A stretch of DNA of 64,000 nucleotides from Anderseniella sp963787895 (GCA_963787895.1 CAWBEX010000001.1:558001-622000), one strand, 5' to 3'; counted from the first letter of the stretch, positions 8,541 to 17,924 are shown. Program-made: numbers and translations. The notes: generated by a model not told the origin, from the sequence alone.

Positions 8541-8677
8541 GTCCCAAGTTTCGGCTCGTACGGAAAAGTTCATGTGACCGATTGGTTTTTCTACGGGACT
8601 CGATCTGATTTGTAATGCTAAATTTTGCGCCGGGCTTGCGAGAGAACCCGCTAACAAAGCAACCGAAGGAGAATAGC

Positions 8678-9034
8678 ATGAAGAGATATCTTTTGGCAGC
8701 CACACTGCTGATTGGGGCTACCATGGCCGCAACTGCAGGGGCAAATGCTGCGCCTGCCGGTGCCTCGCAGGCGCAAGGCTCAATTGCGCAGCAATCCGGC
8801 ATTGACGGCTTTACTCTGGTTGATCGCCGTGGCCATCGCCACAATTGCAACGTCCACGGATGGTGCGGGTTTGGCGGCAGCGGCGGGCTGTACCTGGGCG
8901 ACGGATTCTCCATTTACCTCGGCGGACCTTCTGTCGGGTCTAGCTGTAGAAATGTGCGTCGCTATTGCCGCAACGAATGGGGCACCGGCAGCCGCTACAG
9001 GCGTTGCGTGCGCCGCCAGGATTGCCGCCCATAG
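8678..9034 (+). CDS. Small secreted cysteine-rich protein, unknown
   Basis: A 118-residue protein with a strong ribosome binding site (AAGGAG) and a signal peptide (KRYLLAATLLIGATMAATAG, cleavage near ANA-AP). The mature part contains a Gly-rich centre (GFGGSGGLYLGDGFSIYLGG) flanked by six cysteines arranged as CNVHGWC, CRNVRRYC, C and C, amid many Arg residues. This suggests disulfide-bonded folding in the periplasm or outside. I recognise no named family. It is followed by a terminator, so is likely its own unit. Confidence 0.7.
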   Translation: MKRYLLAATLLIGATMAATAGANAAPAGASQAQGSIAQQSGIDGFTLVDRRGHRHNCNVHGWCGFGGSGGLYLGDGFSIYLGGPSVGSSCRNVRRYCRNEWGTGSRYRRCVRRQDCRP

Positions 9035-9062
9035 GTCCAGGCTGCGTTCTCCCAACACACCA

Positions 9063-9094
9063 AGCGTGGCAGTTTGAACCTGCCTCGCTTTTTT
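9063..9094 (+). terminator. Terminator after the cysteine-rich secreted protein gene
   Basis: AGCG-T-GGCAG pairs with CTGCC-T-CGCT around the loop TTTGAAC, with one T–T mismatch, followed by six T residues. Confidence 0.85.
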
Positions 9095-9149
9095 CTTGTT
9101 GGCGGCCCTGCCCGTTGACCGGTCCCCACACCTTGTATCGTTGAAAGCC

Positions 9150-10097
9150 ATGAACCCGATTGACCTGTTTTCCGCAAAGGGCCGCTTTTACCGCGGCAAC
9201 CTGCACACTCATTCCACCTTGTCGGATGGCAAACTTGAGCCGGCAGATGTAATCAATGCCTACAAGCGGTCCGGCTATGACTTCATGTGCCTGTCAGATC
9301 ATTTTTGGAGCAAATACGATTGGCCTGTTGCAGATACGCGACACCTGCGCAGCGACGACTTCACCACCATCATCGGTGCTGAACTGCATGCGCCCAGGAC
9401 CTCGGCTGGAGAACTCTGGCACATACTTGCAAATGGACTTCCGCTGGACTTTGCACCTTGCGGCGAAAATGAAGACGCTGTCACACTGGCCAGACGCGCC
9501 GCGGATGCAGGAGCATTCGTGACCATTGCGCATCCTGCATGGTCGCAACTCAACATAGAAGACGGTCGCGCACTGATGGGCATCGCCCATGCGGTCGAGA
9601 TATACAATCATGGGTGCGCAGTTGAATGCGACCGGCCGGATGGATTCTACCTGATGGACCAGTTGCTGACCGAGGGACACCGTTTGACTGCCATTGCAAC
9701 CGACGATGCCCACTTTCACGATCACGACAATGATGCGTTTGGTGGCTGGGTGCAGGTTAAGGCCGACAGTGCCGACCCGGATGCCTTGCTCGATGCTCTC
9801 AAGGCTGGGCGGTTCTACTCAAGCACCGGCCCGGAAATTCACGCCATCAGGCTCGCTGGCCGTGAACTCACAATCGAGTGTTCGCCGGTTAATGCCATAT
9901 CCGTCAACGGCGGCACATCACGCACGGTTACCAGAACTGGCCGCGGGCTCACACGGGTTACGCTAGACCTTGCCAGACTCAACAATGACTGGATCCCCTG
10001 CCCGCCATCAAAATGGTTGCGGGTGGCAATCAGGGATGCGGCCGGCAACGCTGCCTGGACAAACCCTCTTTGGCTCGAAGACATTGGACTCGGCTGA
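9150..10097 (+). CDS. PHP-domain metal-dependent phosphoesterase
   Basis: A 315-residue protein with the PHP signature: NLHTHSTLSDGKLEPADV near residue 17 with the first metal-binding histidines, FMCLSDHFW near residue 47, FVTIAHPAW in the middle, and AIATDDAHFHD with further ligands. PHP proteins include phosphoesterases and nucleases; the C-terminal part here (~residues 220–315) forms a small β-rich region. It resembles stand-alone PHP phosphotransferases of unknown substrate. The ATG of MNPIDLF was chosen over an upstream start lacking support. Confidence 0.85.
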   Translation: MNPIDLFSAKGRFYRGNLHTHSTLSDGKLEPADVINAYKRSGYDFMCLSDHFWSKYDWPVADTRHLRSDDFTTIIGAELHAPRTSAGELWHILANGLPLDFAPCGENEDAVTLARRAADAGAFVTIAHPAWSQLNIEDGRALMGIAHAVEIYNHGCAVECDRPDGFYLMDQLLTEGHRLTAIATDDAHFHDHDNDAFGGWVQVKADSADPDALLDALKAGRFYSSTGPEIHAIRLAGRELTIECSPVNAISVNGGTSRTVTRTGRGLTRVTLDLARLNNDWIPCPPSKWLRVAIRDAAGNAAWTNPLWLEDIGLG

Positions 10098-10152
10098 ACA
10101 CCGTGCTATGCCGCCCCGAGATAAAAAGTCTACCAGACGGAGCATAACGGCA

Positions 10153-11541
10153 ATGGCAAAGACGCGTACCGAAACAGATACCTTCGGCCCCATCGAAGTG
10201 GACGCCACGCGCTACTGGGGTGCCCAGGCTCAGCGCTCGCTTGGCAACTTCAAGATCGGCTGGGAAAAGCAGCCACTGCCGGTAGTGCGCGGGCTTGGCA
10301 TAGTCAAGCGCGCTTGCGCAGAAGCCAACATGAAGCTTGGCACACTGGACAAGAAGCGCGGCAATGCGATCATCAAGGCTGCCCAGGAAGTTATCGACGG
10401 CAAGCTGAACGATCACTTTCCGCTGGTTGTATGGCAGACAGGTTCCGGCACCCAGTCCAACATGAACGCCAACGAGGTAATCTCCAACCGCGCAATAGAA
10501 ATGCTCGGCGGCACTATAGGCACCAAGGACCCGATCCACCCCAATGATCACGTCAACATGTCCCAGTCGTCAAATGACACCTACCCCACCGCGATGCATG
10601 TTGCCTGCGCCGAGCAGGTAGTGCGCGACCTGCTGCCATCCCTGAAGCATTTGCACAAGGCGCTGGCACGCAAATCGAAGCAGTGGGAAAAGATCATCAA
10701 GATTGGCCGCACCCACACCCAGGACGCCACCCCCATTACCCTTGGCCAGGAATTTTCGGGCTATGCAAAACAGGTTGAAAATGGAATTGCCCGCATCGAG
10801 CAGACCCTGCCCGCCTTGATGGAGCTTGCACAGGGCGGCACTGCAGTTGGCACCGGCCTCAACGCTCCAAAAGGCTTCGACAAGATGGTCGCTGCCCATA
10901 TTGCAAAAATTACCAAGCTGAAGTTCAAGACTGCACCGAACAAGTTTGAAGCGCTCGCCGCTCACGATGCGATGGTGTTTGCCCACGGCGCGATCAACAC
11001 TATTGCTGCTTCCCTGTTCAAGATCGCCAACGACATACGCTTCCTTGGTTCCGGACCACGCTCTGGCCTGGGTGAACTGGCGTTGCCGGAAAACGAGCCC
11101 GGCTCCTCGATCATGCCAGGCAAGGTAAACCCGACCCAGTGCGAAGCTTTGACCCAGGTATGCGTGCAGATCTTCGGCAACAACGCCGCCCTCACCTTCG
11201 CAGGTTCGCAAGGCCACTTTGAACTCAACGTCTACAACCCGGTCATGGCCTACAACTTCCTGCAGTCCGTTCGCCTCATGTCAGATGCGGCAGTATCGTT
11301 CACCGACAACTGCGTTGCAGGCATAAAGCCACGCAAGGACAACATCATGGCCGGTCTCAACAACTCGCTCATGCTGGTCACCGCGCTTGCACCAAAATTC
11401 GGATACGACCTCGCTGCCAGGATTGCCAAGACCGCCCACAAGAACGGCACTACACTACGTGACGAGGCAATCGCGGCAGGAATATCCGAAGCTGACTTTG
11501 ACAGCATCGTCCGCCCGGAAGACATGATTGGCCCGAAGTGA
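10153..11541 (+). CDS. fumC: Class II fumarate hydratase
   Basis: A 462-residue, iron-free fumarase that interconverts fumarate and L-malate in the TCA cycle. Signatures include RTETDTFGPIEVDATRYWGA at the start, GSGTQSNMNANEVISNRA, the SSNDTYPTAMH block, the catalytic loop GSSIMPGKVNPTQCE (around residues 317–331), and the C-terminal KNGTTLRDEAIAAG. Length matches the family. The start is the ATG at MAKTRTETD; the frame is open upstream through the end of the PHP gene without family similarity. The DUF4169 gene abuts its stop with no gap. Confidence 0.97.
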   Translation: MAKTRTETDTFGPIEVDATRYWGAQAQRSLGNFKIGWEKQPLPVVRGLGIVKRACAEANMKLGTLDKKRGNAIIKAAQEVIDGKLNDHFPLVVWQTGSGTQSNMNANEVISNRAIEMLGGTIGTKDPIHPNDHVNMSQSSNDTYPTAMHVACAEQVVRDLLPSLKHLHKALARKSKQWEKIIKIGRTHTQDATPITLGQEFSGYAKQVENGIARIEQTLPALMELAQGGTAVGTGLNAPKGFDKMVAAHIAKITKLKFKTAPNKFEALAAHDAMVFAHGAINTIAASLFKIANDIRFLGSGPRSGLGELALPENEPGSSIMPGKVNPTQCEALTQVCVQIFGNNAALTFAGSQGHFELNVYNPVMAYNFLQSVRLMSDAAVSFTDNCVAGIKPRKDNIMAGLNNSLMLVTALAPKFGYDLAARIAKTAHKNGTTLRDEAIAAGISEADFDSIVRPEDMIGPK

Positions 11542-11724
11542 ATGGCCAAGGTCACCAACCTCAACAAGTTCCGCAAGGCCGCCACAAAGGCTGACAGGCA
11601 AAAGCAGGCAGATGAGAACCGTGTGAAATTTGGCCGCACAAAGGCTGAAAAGCTGCTGTCCAGCACGGCGCAGGACAAAGCCCGCCGAAACCTTGACGGC
11701 CACAAGCTCGACAGCGATGACTGA
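11542..11724 (+). CDS. DUF4169 family small basic protein
   Basis: A 60-residue, highly charged protein (MAKVTNLNKFRKAATKADR, then FGRTKAEK) matching DUF4169, which is usually found beside fumC in Rhizobiales. No function is established. The ATG immediately follows the fumC stop (TGA|ATG), and its own stop overlaps the next gene by 8 bp, so it is translated with both. Confidence 0.8.
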   Translation: MAKVTNLNKFRKAATKADRQKQADENRVKFGRTKAEKLLSSTAQDKARRNLDGHKLDSDD

Positions 11725-11947
11725 TCGGCGGCAAAGTCCGGTAAAACGGTCGGTGACAATTGCCGGGCATCGCACCTCTATCTCGCTTGAACCTGAGTTC
11801 TGGGATGCACTGAAAGAACTGGCGGACGCACGAAACCAGTCGCTTGCCGGCCTGGTCACCCTGATCGACGAACGCAGAGGCGGCACGAACCTTTCCAGTG
11901 CCCTGCGTGTCGAGGTGCTTCGCGCTGCTAAAGGCACAGGCACCTGA
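11717..11947 (+). CDS. Ribbon-helix-helix domain protein (RHH_4-like)
   Basis: A 76-residue protein. KRSVTIAGHRTSISLEPEFW is the DNA-binding β-strand, followed by two helices (DALKELADARNQSLAGLVTLIDE, and SALRVEVLRAAKG). This matches small RHH proteins found after fumC–DUF4169 in alphaproteobacteria. It may bind DNA as a dimer; the target is unknown. It is the last gene of the fumC unit. Confidence 0.8.
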   Translation: MTDRRQSPVKRSVTIAGHRTSISLEPEFWDALKELADARNQSLAGLVTLIDERRGGTNLSSALRVEVLRAAKGTGT

Positions 11948-11991
11948 AAGGCTACAAAGCGCGTCTTGACGGTAAACCCCCCTTAACCGGA

Positions 11992-12007
11992 TTTGACTAG
12001 AGTCAAA
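11992..12007 (+). promoter_or_regulatory. Inverted repeat upstream of the spermidine-synthase-like gene
   Basis: TTTGAC-taga-GTCAAA is a perfect 6-bp inverted repeat centred 29 bases before the downstream ATG. It lies where a repressor would overlap the transcription start or leader. No regulator can be assigned. Confidence 0.45.
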
Positions 12008-12028
12008 CCGTTATTGAGGGAGAGTGGA

Positions 12029-14317
12029 ATGTCGGTCGACTTTACAAAAACTGCCAGCCGGACCTTTGGTCTGTCACAAAACCTGATCTTGCTGGCGTTT
12101 GCCTGCGCGCTGTTTTCAAGCGCCATGCTGATGTTCGGAATTCAGCCGCTTTTTGCAAAGTTCGTGCTGCCGCGGCTCGGCGGATCGCCTGCTGTATGGT
12201 CCGTTGCGCTGGTGTTTTTCCAGGGCATTCTTGTCCTTGGCTATGCTTATGCGCACTTGTTGACCAAGCTGACACAGCCGCGCACGGCCGCAATGATCCA
12301 CACCGCAGTCATGCTTGCAGCAATAGCCTGCCTGCCGATCGCGTATCCTGAAGGCTGGACGGAAGTTCCCGCCACCAACGTACCATTTTGGGTGTTGTCA
12401 CTGTTTGCGGTGGGTGTCGGTTTTCCAGCGTTTGCCATTTCGGCCAACGCGCCTTTGCTGCAATCATGGTTTTCGCGCACCGGCCACCGGCACGCGGCTG
12501 ACCCGTATTTCCTCTACGGCGCCAGCAACATCGGCAGCTTCATAGGCCTGATGGCTTATCCGTTCATTCTCGAACCCGTGTTCCAATTGCAGACACAGAG
12601 CCTGGTCTGGAGTGGTGGTTTCGTCATTCTGGCGGCAATGATCGGCATATGCGGTTTCATCGTTGCGCAACTTTGCACAACTTCAAACAACACCGCAGCA
12701 GATGGCCAATCTGCAGCACAGGCAACAAGCATCAAGGCGGCACCCGTCACTTGGACCGAAAGATTCACTTGGATGGCGCTTGCAATGATCCCGTCTGGCC
12801 TGCTTGTCGGCGTAACCGCCTACATCACGACTGATCTCGCATCCGCTCCGTTCCTGTGGATCATTCCGCTGGCCATGTTCCTGGCCACTTTCGTCATCAC
12901 GTTCCAGCGCACCCCGGTGATCTCACATGCGCGCATCCGCCAACTGCACGTGCTCATTGTAGCTCCTGTGGCAGTGCTGCTGGTCTCACCGTTCATGTCA
13001 GGGCTGCTCAGCCTCGTGGTTCATTTGGCCGTGTTCTTTATTTGCGCCATGTTGTGCCACGGCGAACTCGTGCGTCGCCGGCCTGCTTCTGTGCACCTGA
13101 CAGAATTCTACATGCTGATGTCTATCGGTGGCGTCATGGGCGGCCTGTTTGCCAGCCTGATCGCACCAAACATCTTCTCAACCATCCATGAATACCCGAT
13201 CCTTCTGGCTGCAACATTCCTGTGCAATCCACTGATCTGGAACAAGGCAAACAAGCTGAGCCTGCAAAAGGACTGGCCACTCGCGGTCCTTGCACTTCTG
13301 GTTGTCGGCATGTTCGTGCCGCTGCTCACGGACTTCATTCACTGGGCCTGGTTCTCTGGTATCGTGATCTTCACCATCAGTGCATACCTGCTTCGCAACA
13401 ATCCTCGCGCCCAGGCAGCAGCCGTGGCGAGTGGCATGTTCCTGGTCGCATTGTACCAGCCATACAGCGACGAGTTGGTCCGGGTCCGCAGCTTCTTCGG
13501 TGTTAGTTCGGTGGTGTCTGCAGACAATGGTCGCGCCCATGTTCTCAAGCACGGCACAACCGATCACGGCCGGGAAATTCGCCTCGACGCCAGTGGAAAC
13601 CGGCTTGAAAGCCGCCCGGAAGGCACCCGTTACTACCATCAGCGCGGTGCAATCGTCGCCGCATTTGATGCAATCCGTCAGAAATCAGGGCGCATCGATG
13701 ATGCCATGATTGTTGGCCTCGGCGCAGGTTCCATGGCCTGTCAGCGCCGCGAAGGTGAGCGCTGGAGCTATGTCGAAATCGACCCGGAAGTCATCAAGCT
13801 GGCTCGCGACCCCAAATATTTCAGCTTCCTCGAGAAATGCGGTGAAAGCGAAGGCGTAATCCTCGCCGACGGACGCCTGGCCCTCGAAAAGGCCCGCAAC
13901 GCGCAGTTCGACCTCATCCTCATGGATGCATTCTCCTCTGACGCGATTCCCGTGCACCTGCTGACCCGGGAAGCGATGGCGCTTTACCGCACCAAACTCA
14001 AGCAAGATGGCGCCATGGTGCTGCACATTTCAAACCGTCACATGGAGCTGCGCTCGGTGGTTGATGCAATGGCCAAGGCTGAGGGCCTGGTCGCCTACTT
14101 CAATGACCGTGCCGGACCCGGCTGGCCCACCGACGAAAGCAAGTACGAGGCCGATGCGTCGGTTGCCGTAGTTGCCGCCAACATGCAGGCACTGGGAGGC
14201 ATTCTCGACGACGAACGCTGGCAGCCGCTGAAGGCCGAGAATCTGCCCGAGGCGTGGACGGATAGTTACTCCAATATCATTGGTGCAATCTGGCGCAAGA
14301 AAACATCCACAGATTGA
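12029..14317 (+). CDS. Membrane-embedded spermidine-synthase-like fusion protein
   Basis: A 762-residue protein. The first ~490 residues contain about a dozen hydrophobic helices (starting LILLAFACALFSSAMLMFGI) with the FGIQPLFAKFVLPRLGGSPAVW motif of fused spermidine-synthase-like membrane proteins. The C-terminal ~230 residues form a Rossmann methyltransferase/aminopropyltransferase-like domain: GLGAGSMACQ, YVEIDPEVIKLA, ILADGRLALE and LILMDAFSSDAIPVHLLT. The aspartate of the last block corresponds to the catalytic region of spermidine synthases, but true polyamine synthesis is unproven. The ATG has GAGGGAGAG upstream; a palindrome lies in the leader and a terminator follows. Confidence 0.85.
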   Translation: MSVDFTKTASRTFGLSQNLILLAFACALFSSAMLMFGIQPLFAKFVLPRLGGSPAVWSVALVFFQGILVLGYAYAHLLTKLTQPRTAAMIHTAVMLAAIACLPIAYPEGWTEVPATNVPFWVLSLFAVGVGFPAFAISANAPLLQSWFSRTGHRHAADPYFLYGASNIGSFIGLMAYPFILEPVFQLQTQSLVWSGGFVILAAMIGICGFIVAQLCTTSNNTAADGQSAAQATSIKAAPVTWTERFTWMALAMIPSGLLVGVTAYITTDLASAPFLWIIPLAMFLATFVITFQRTPVISHARIRQLHVLIVAPVAVLLVSPFMSGLLSLVVHLAVFFICAMLCHGELVRRRPASVHLTEFYMLMSIGGVMGGLFASLIAPNIFSTIHEYPILLAATFLCNPLIWNKANKLSLQKDWPLAVLALLVVGMFVPLLTDFIHWAWFSGIVIFTISAYLLRNNPRAQAAAVASGMFLVALYQPYSDELVRVRSFFGVSSVVSADNGRAHVLKHGTTDHGREIRLDASGNRLESRPEGTRYYHQRGAIVAAFDAIRQKSGRIDDAMIVGLGAGSMACQRREGERWSYVEIDPEVIKLARDPKYFSFLEKCGESEGVILADGRLALEKARNAQFDLILMDAFSSDAIPVHLLTREAMALYRTKLKQDGAMVLHISNRHMELRSVVDAMAKAEGLVAYFNDRAGPGWPTDESKYEADASVAVVAANMQALGGILDDERWQPLKAENLPEAWTDSYSNIIGAIWRKKTSTD

Positions 14318-14343
14318 CGCTGGTCCCCCGCACTGTTCCTAAC

Positions 14344-14375
14344 CGGCCCGGCTGATCCATCAACCGGGCCGTTTT
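14344..14375 (+). terminator. Terminator after the spermidine-synthase-like gene
   Basis: CGGCCCGG and CCGGGCCG form an 8-bp stem around a 12-base loop, followed by TTTT. It touches the stop codon of the convergent cyclase gene. Confidence 0.8.
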
Positions 14376-15626
14376 CATTTCGAGCTGTTTACCGCACCCA
14401 GGCGACAGTCCATCCGCCAGATTGCCACATTGCCGAACCCTTTCAACTCAACAGACCCTGACCTCTCGAACTCATGCTCATCCTGCAATGCAACCTTGAT
14501 GTCACCTGTTGTAACCACACATCCCGGCGTACCGATGTTTTCCAGCCGGGCAGCAAGGTTCACCGCAGCCCCCCACACATCATAAGAATATTTTGACTTG
14601 CCAACGACGCCAGCCATGACCGGACCGGATGCCATGCCGACACGCAGCGCAAGCTCAACACCATGCGCATCGCCCACCTCGCTCGCTGAACGCAACATCT
14701 GCTGGGCAAACTTCACCATTGCGGCCTCTGGTCTGTAGATGGATGAAGGCACACCAGCCACAGCCATGTACGCATCGCCGATTGTCTTGATCTTTTCCAC
14801 ACCGTGTTCTGCCGCCAACCCGTCAAACGAACGAAACAGATCGTCGAGCAACGACACAACACGCACCGCCCCAAGCCTGTTGGACATTTCGACAAATCCG
14901 ACGATGTCGGAAAACAGCACAACAACGTGCCCGTGCGCCTCGGCGATCGTCTCGCCCTCGTTTGCCATCAACCGGTCGGCAATGGCATCCGGCATCATGG
15001 CCTTCATCAGTTCCCGCAATCGCGCCTGCGCTTGTCTCGCCAGATAGAACGCATAGTAAACCACGACAAAACTGATACCCATGACTGACAAGATCGCGGA
15101 GATGAATATCTGCTGCATGAACTCCGGATCATCATGAATGCCGGGTGCCGGCGCGGGCCACCATATCCAGCTCAGGATGATCAACCCAGCCGCTGCCGCA
15201 CAAATTACTGCCACCAGCTTGATGCGCTCCAGGCCGAGTATGGCAAACGCTACGGCCGCAGTGGCAATCAGATTGAGGATTACCCCAGAACTCCCTGCCC
15301 AGCAGACTGCTGAACCAGGTCACCGAAACAAGCACTACTGCTGTCAACCACAACGCCGCGGCAATCCGCCCAAACCGATGGAATGCCGGCGTGATGGCGG
15401 TACATCCAGCCGAAACCACATTCCCCCACACAAGCGGCACCAACGCATGGTACTCGTGCATGGCATAGGTGAGGGCAAATCCGAGTGAGGACAGCGTCGC
15501 CAGATATCCGGTCACATTGGCAATGATCAGGCCGAGCTTGTCCTGCCCGTACCAGCCACCGGTACCAAGCGTTACCAACCGCTCCAGCAAAGAGCCCTTG
15601 TAATGTGAACTGAAATCTTCGTTCAT
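14375..15626 (-). pseudogene. Membrane-bound class III adenylate/guanylate cyclase, interrupted by a single-base frameshift
   Basis: The N-terminal part starts at MNEDFSSHYKG (15626) and encodes a ~110-residue multi-helix membrane region ending SSLLGREFW. At the C4 run 15283–15286 (GGGG on the coding strand) the frame shifts. Removing one G joins FW to VILNLIATAAVAFAILGLE and on to a complete catalytic domain: FSDIVGFVEMSNRLG and GDAYMAVAG (metal-binding aspartates), WGAAVNLAARLENIG (transition-state Asn/Arg). The span is 1252 bases, one more than a multiple of three, as expected for one inserted base. All catalytic residues are intact, so the lesion is either recent or an assembly error. Confidence 0.85.
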
Positions 15627-15715
15627 TTTGCAAATCTCTGTGCCGCGTGGTTGAAGGCACGCAGGTATTTGACGCGATGGCCTGCCCACGTCAACCGCCC
15701 GCAAGCAGGTGCGTA

Positions 15716-17350
15716 CTATTTGTGCTCTTCCACGTTGGCCTCAATCAAGGCCTTGTTGTAAGCAGACAGCGCTTCAACCTGGTCGACCCATCCAACCTGC
15801 ACGCCACCCTCGCGCTTGTCGAAAACCGCCAGACGCGAATAGCCGCCCTCATCAAAAGCACGCAGTGTTCGCTCAAGTGTATCGGACGGTATCAGCTGCG
15901 GTCTGTCTTCAAGGACCGGCGGATCACCCATCTCTTCCGGTGCAAGCCGTGTCATGAAATCCCGCACTGCCCAGGTCCGCACAATCCGCAAATGTGCGCC
16001 TTCACCCAGAAACACCCCGCGCTGCGCCAACTGCCAGAGAAAGTAGCTCCTGCCCAGAAGTCCCTGAGTGACCATTGATGCAATGGAAACCGACAGCAAC
16101 AACGCGATTGTCAGTTCGTAACCCCCCGTCAGCTCAAAAACTATCAGCGCCGAGGAAACCGGCGCACCGAGTACCGCGCCAGCAACGGCCCCCATGCCGA
16201 GCATGGCGTAGACACCATGGTTTGATGCGTATTCGGGAACAGCGGTTGCAGCTATGATGCCAAACGCACCACCTGCCATGGCACCCAGGTATACAGACGG
16301 TGAAAACACCCCTCCGCCAAACCTGCTGGCAATGCAGATCGCCGTGGCAACGGCTTTGCAAATGAGCAGCACGATCAGCCATTCCAGCCCGTAACTCTCT
16401 CTCAATGCCTGCGTAGTTGCTTCATACCCGACACCCAGAACCTCCGGCACGCCCAATGCCATCAGTCCGACAACCAGTCCGCCAACGGCAGGGCGCAACC
16501 ACAAGGGCATGGTGACCCGTCTCGCTGTCCAGTCTGCTCCCATGACAGTCAGCTGAAAACACACCGCCACCAAACCGCAAACAACGCCAAGCAGGGCAAA
16601 CGCCGGAAACTCCCAGTAGGACGCGATGTGCTGTTCAGACAGGATGAATGCCGGAAAATCACCCAGCCAAACACGGGTGATCAACGTCGCCACCACAGCC
16701 GCCAGCACTGTCGGCACGAACGCCGACAGGGCAAAATGGCCCAGGATGACTTCATGCGCAAACAGCACACCGGCAATCGGCGCATTGAAACTGGCAGACA
16801 CTGCCGCCGCCGCACCGGACGCCAGAAGCACCCGGCGCGAGGCTGGCGTGAGGTTGAATTGCCGGTCCAGAAATGCCGCAACGGTAGCGCCAAGGTGCAC
16901 CGCGGGGCCTTCCCGGCCCACGCTGGCACCGCTGCCGATGGAAATGGCCGACACCAGTGCCGATGTCAGCCCGGTGCGCAGGGAAATCTCGGAATTGTAG
17001 AGAGCACTGACCTCGATCACATCGGCTATGCCATGCGCACGCCGTTCCTGCACCAGCTTCCAGATGATCAGCCCTACCACCAGCCCGCCAATGGTTGGTG
17101 CCGAAACAACAACCCACGGGTCTCGCAAAGCTGCCAGTGTGGCAACCACATTTTCATTGGCATTGCCCAGCCAGAGCAGTTGCACATAGCCAATCAGTTT
17201 CCTGAAGGCGAGAATGGCAAATGCGGTAACAACACCAATGAGCAGTGCCAACAGCCACACGACAGGATGTCTTGCCGCCCGGAACGCGCGCAATTGCGGC
17301 AGCGTCAGTTCGCCAAGCGCAGCAAATATCCTGTCCCTGAGTCCGCCCAT
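15716..17350 (-). CDS. ClC-family chloride channel/transporter with C-terminal CBS region
   Basis: A 544-residue membrane protein. It shows the ClC signatures HGIADVIE, GSGASVGREGP (with the gating glutamate), FNAPIAGVLFAHEVILG, and FGGGVFSPSVYLGA. The last ~80 residues (VRDFMTRL … LIPSDTLERTLRAFDEGGYSRLAVFD) resemble a CBS domain. At the position of the inner proton-pathway glutamate of the E. coli H+/Cl− antiporter, the sequence LFAHEVIL appears to place valine, as in channel-type members. The ATG at 17350 is preferred over an in-frame TTG five codons upstream. Minus-strand neighbours are unrelated. Confidence 0.9.
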   Translation of the reverse strand: MGGLRDRIFAALGELTLPQLRAFRAARHPVVWLLALLIGVVTAFAILAFRKLIGYVQLLWLGNANENVVATLAALRDPWVVVSAPTIGGLVVGLIIWKLVQERRAHGIADVIEVSALYNSEISLRTGLTSALVSAISIGSGASVGREGPAVHLGATVAAFLDRQFNLTPASRRVLLASGAAAAVSASFNAPIAGVLFAHEVILGHFALSAFVPTVLAAVVATLITRVWLGDFPAFILSEQHIASYWEFPAFALLGVVCGLVAVCFQLTVMGADWTARRVTMPLWLRPAVGGLVVGLMALGVPEVLGVGYEATTQALRESYGLEWLIVLLICKAVATAICIASRFGGGVFSPSVYLGAMAGGAFGIIAATAVPEYASNHGVYAMLGMGAVAGAVLGAPVSSALIVFELTGGYELTIALLLSVSIASMVTQGLLGRSYFLWQLAQRGVFLGEGAHLRIVRTWAVRDFMTRLAPEEMGDPPVLEDRPQLIPSDTLERTLRAFDEGGYSRLAVFDKREGGVQVGWVDQVEALSAYNKALIEANVEEHK

Positions 17351-17429
17351 CGGCGAGCCCCGCAATGTTGTTTTCAGCCCCGTGATAATGTGAGCACATG
17401 CAAAGCGGCAGGTGCAAGGCCTGTGTGCG

Positions 17430-17924
17430 TCACTTGCGCGGTATGCCGATCTTGTGCCCGACCTGCGGCGGCAGCGGGCAACCCTTGTGCGCCTCCTGCA
17501 TGTCAGCGATGTTTTTCAGCATCCAGTCCGGAAACGGCGAGGACTTCTTGGCACCCAGGTCCACATGCATGCATATCGCCTCCATGGTGGCAGACAGCCA
17601 ACCTTCACTGGCGTGGGACATTTCCTGCACATAATGCATCCGCTTGGCATCGTGATCCAGCATCTGGACTGTAATCTTGACCTCGTCCCCTGCGTGCAGT
17701 TCACGCAGGTAGGTTGTATGGGTCTCAAGCGTGAAAAACGAGGCACCTGACTTCAAATAGTCCGGCCCCAGGCCAACAAGCTCAAAGGCCTCGTCACAGG
17801 TACGGTCGAACAGCACGCCATAATATGCCATGTTGAAGTGACCATTATAGTCAATCCAGCCATCTTCGACCTTTTTGATCGAGCCAACAAACGGCCGCCC
17901 GTATTTCGTCATTTTGTGATCCAT
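17430..17924 (-). CDS. Hotdog-fold acyl-CoA thioesterase-like protein
   Basis: A 164-residue protein with the 4HBT/thioesterase pattern: WIDYNGHFNMAYYGVLFDRT near residues 23–42, where the DYNGH stretch contains the usual catalytic-region residues, then THTTYLRELHAGDEVKITVQ and MEAICMHVDLGAKKSSPFPD. It probably hydrolyses a short or medium acyl-CoA thioester in the cytoplasm; substrate unknown. It stands alone between the ClC gene and the divergent D-lactate-dehydrogenase-type gene. Confidence 0.85.
   Translation of the reverse strand: MDHKMTKYGRPFVGSIKKVEDGWIDYNGHFNMAYYGVLFDRTCDEAFELVGLGPDYLKSGASFFTLETHTTYLRELHAGDEVKITVQMLDHDAKRMHYVQEMSHASEGWLSATMEAICMHVDLGAKKSSPFPDWMLKNIADMQEAHKGCPLPPQVGHKIGIPRK

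Noticed and set aside
9970..10152. Extended start for fumC
   Set aside because: The extension overlaps the PHP gene in another frame and has no similarity to fumarase; the ATG at 10153 gives the family N-terminus.
16628..17674. 348-residue plus-strand open frame opposite the ClC gene
   Set aside because: Composition is unlike a folded protein and the opposite strand encodes a clear ClC membrane protein.
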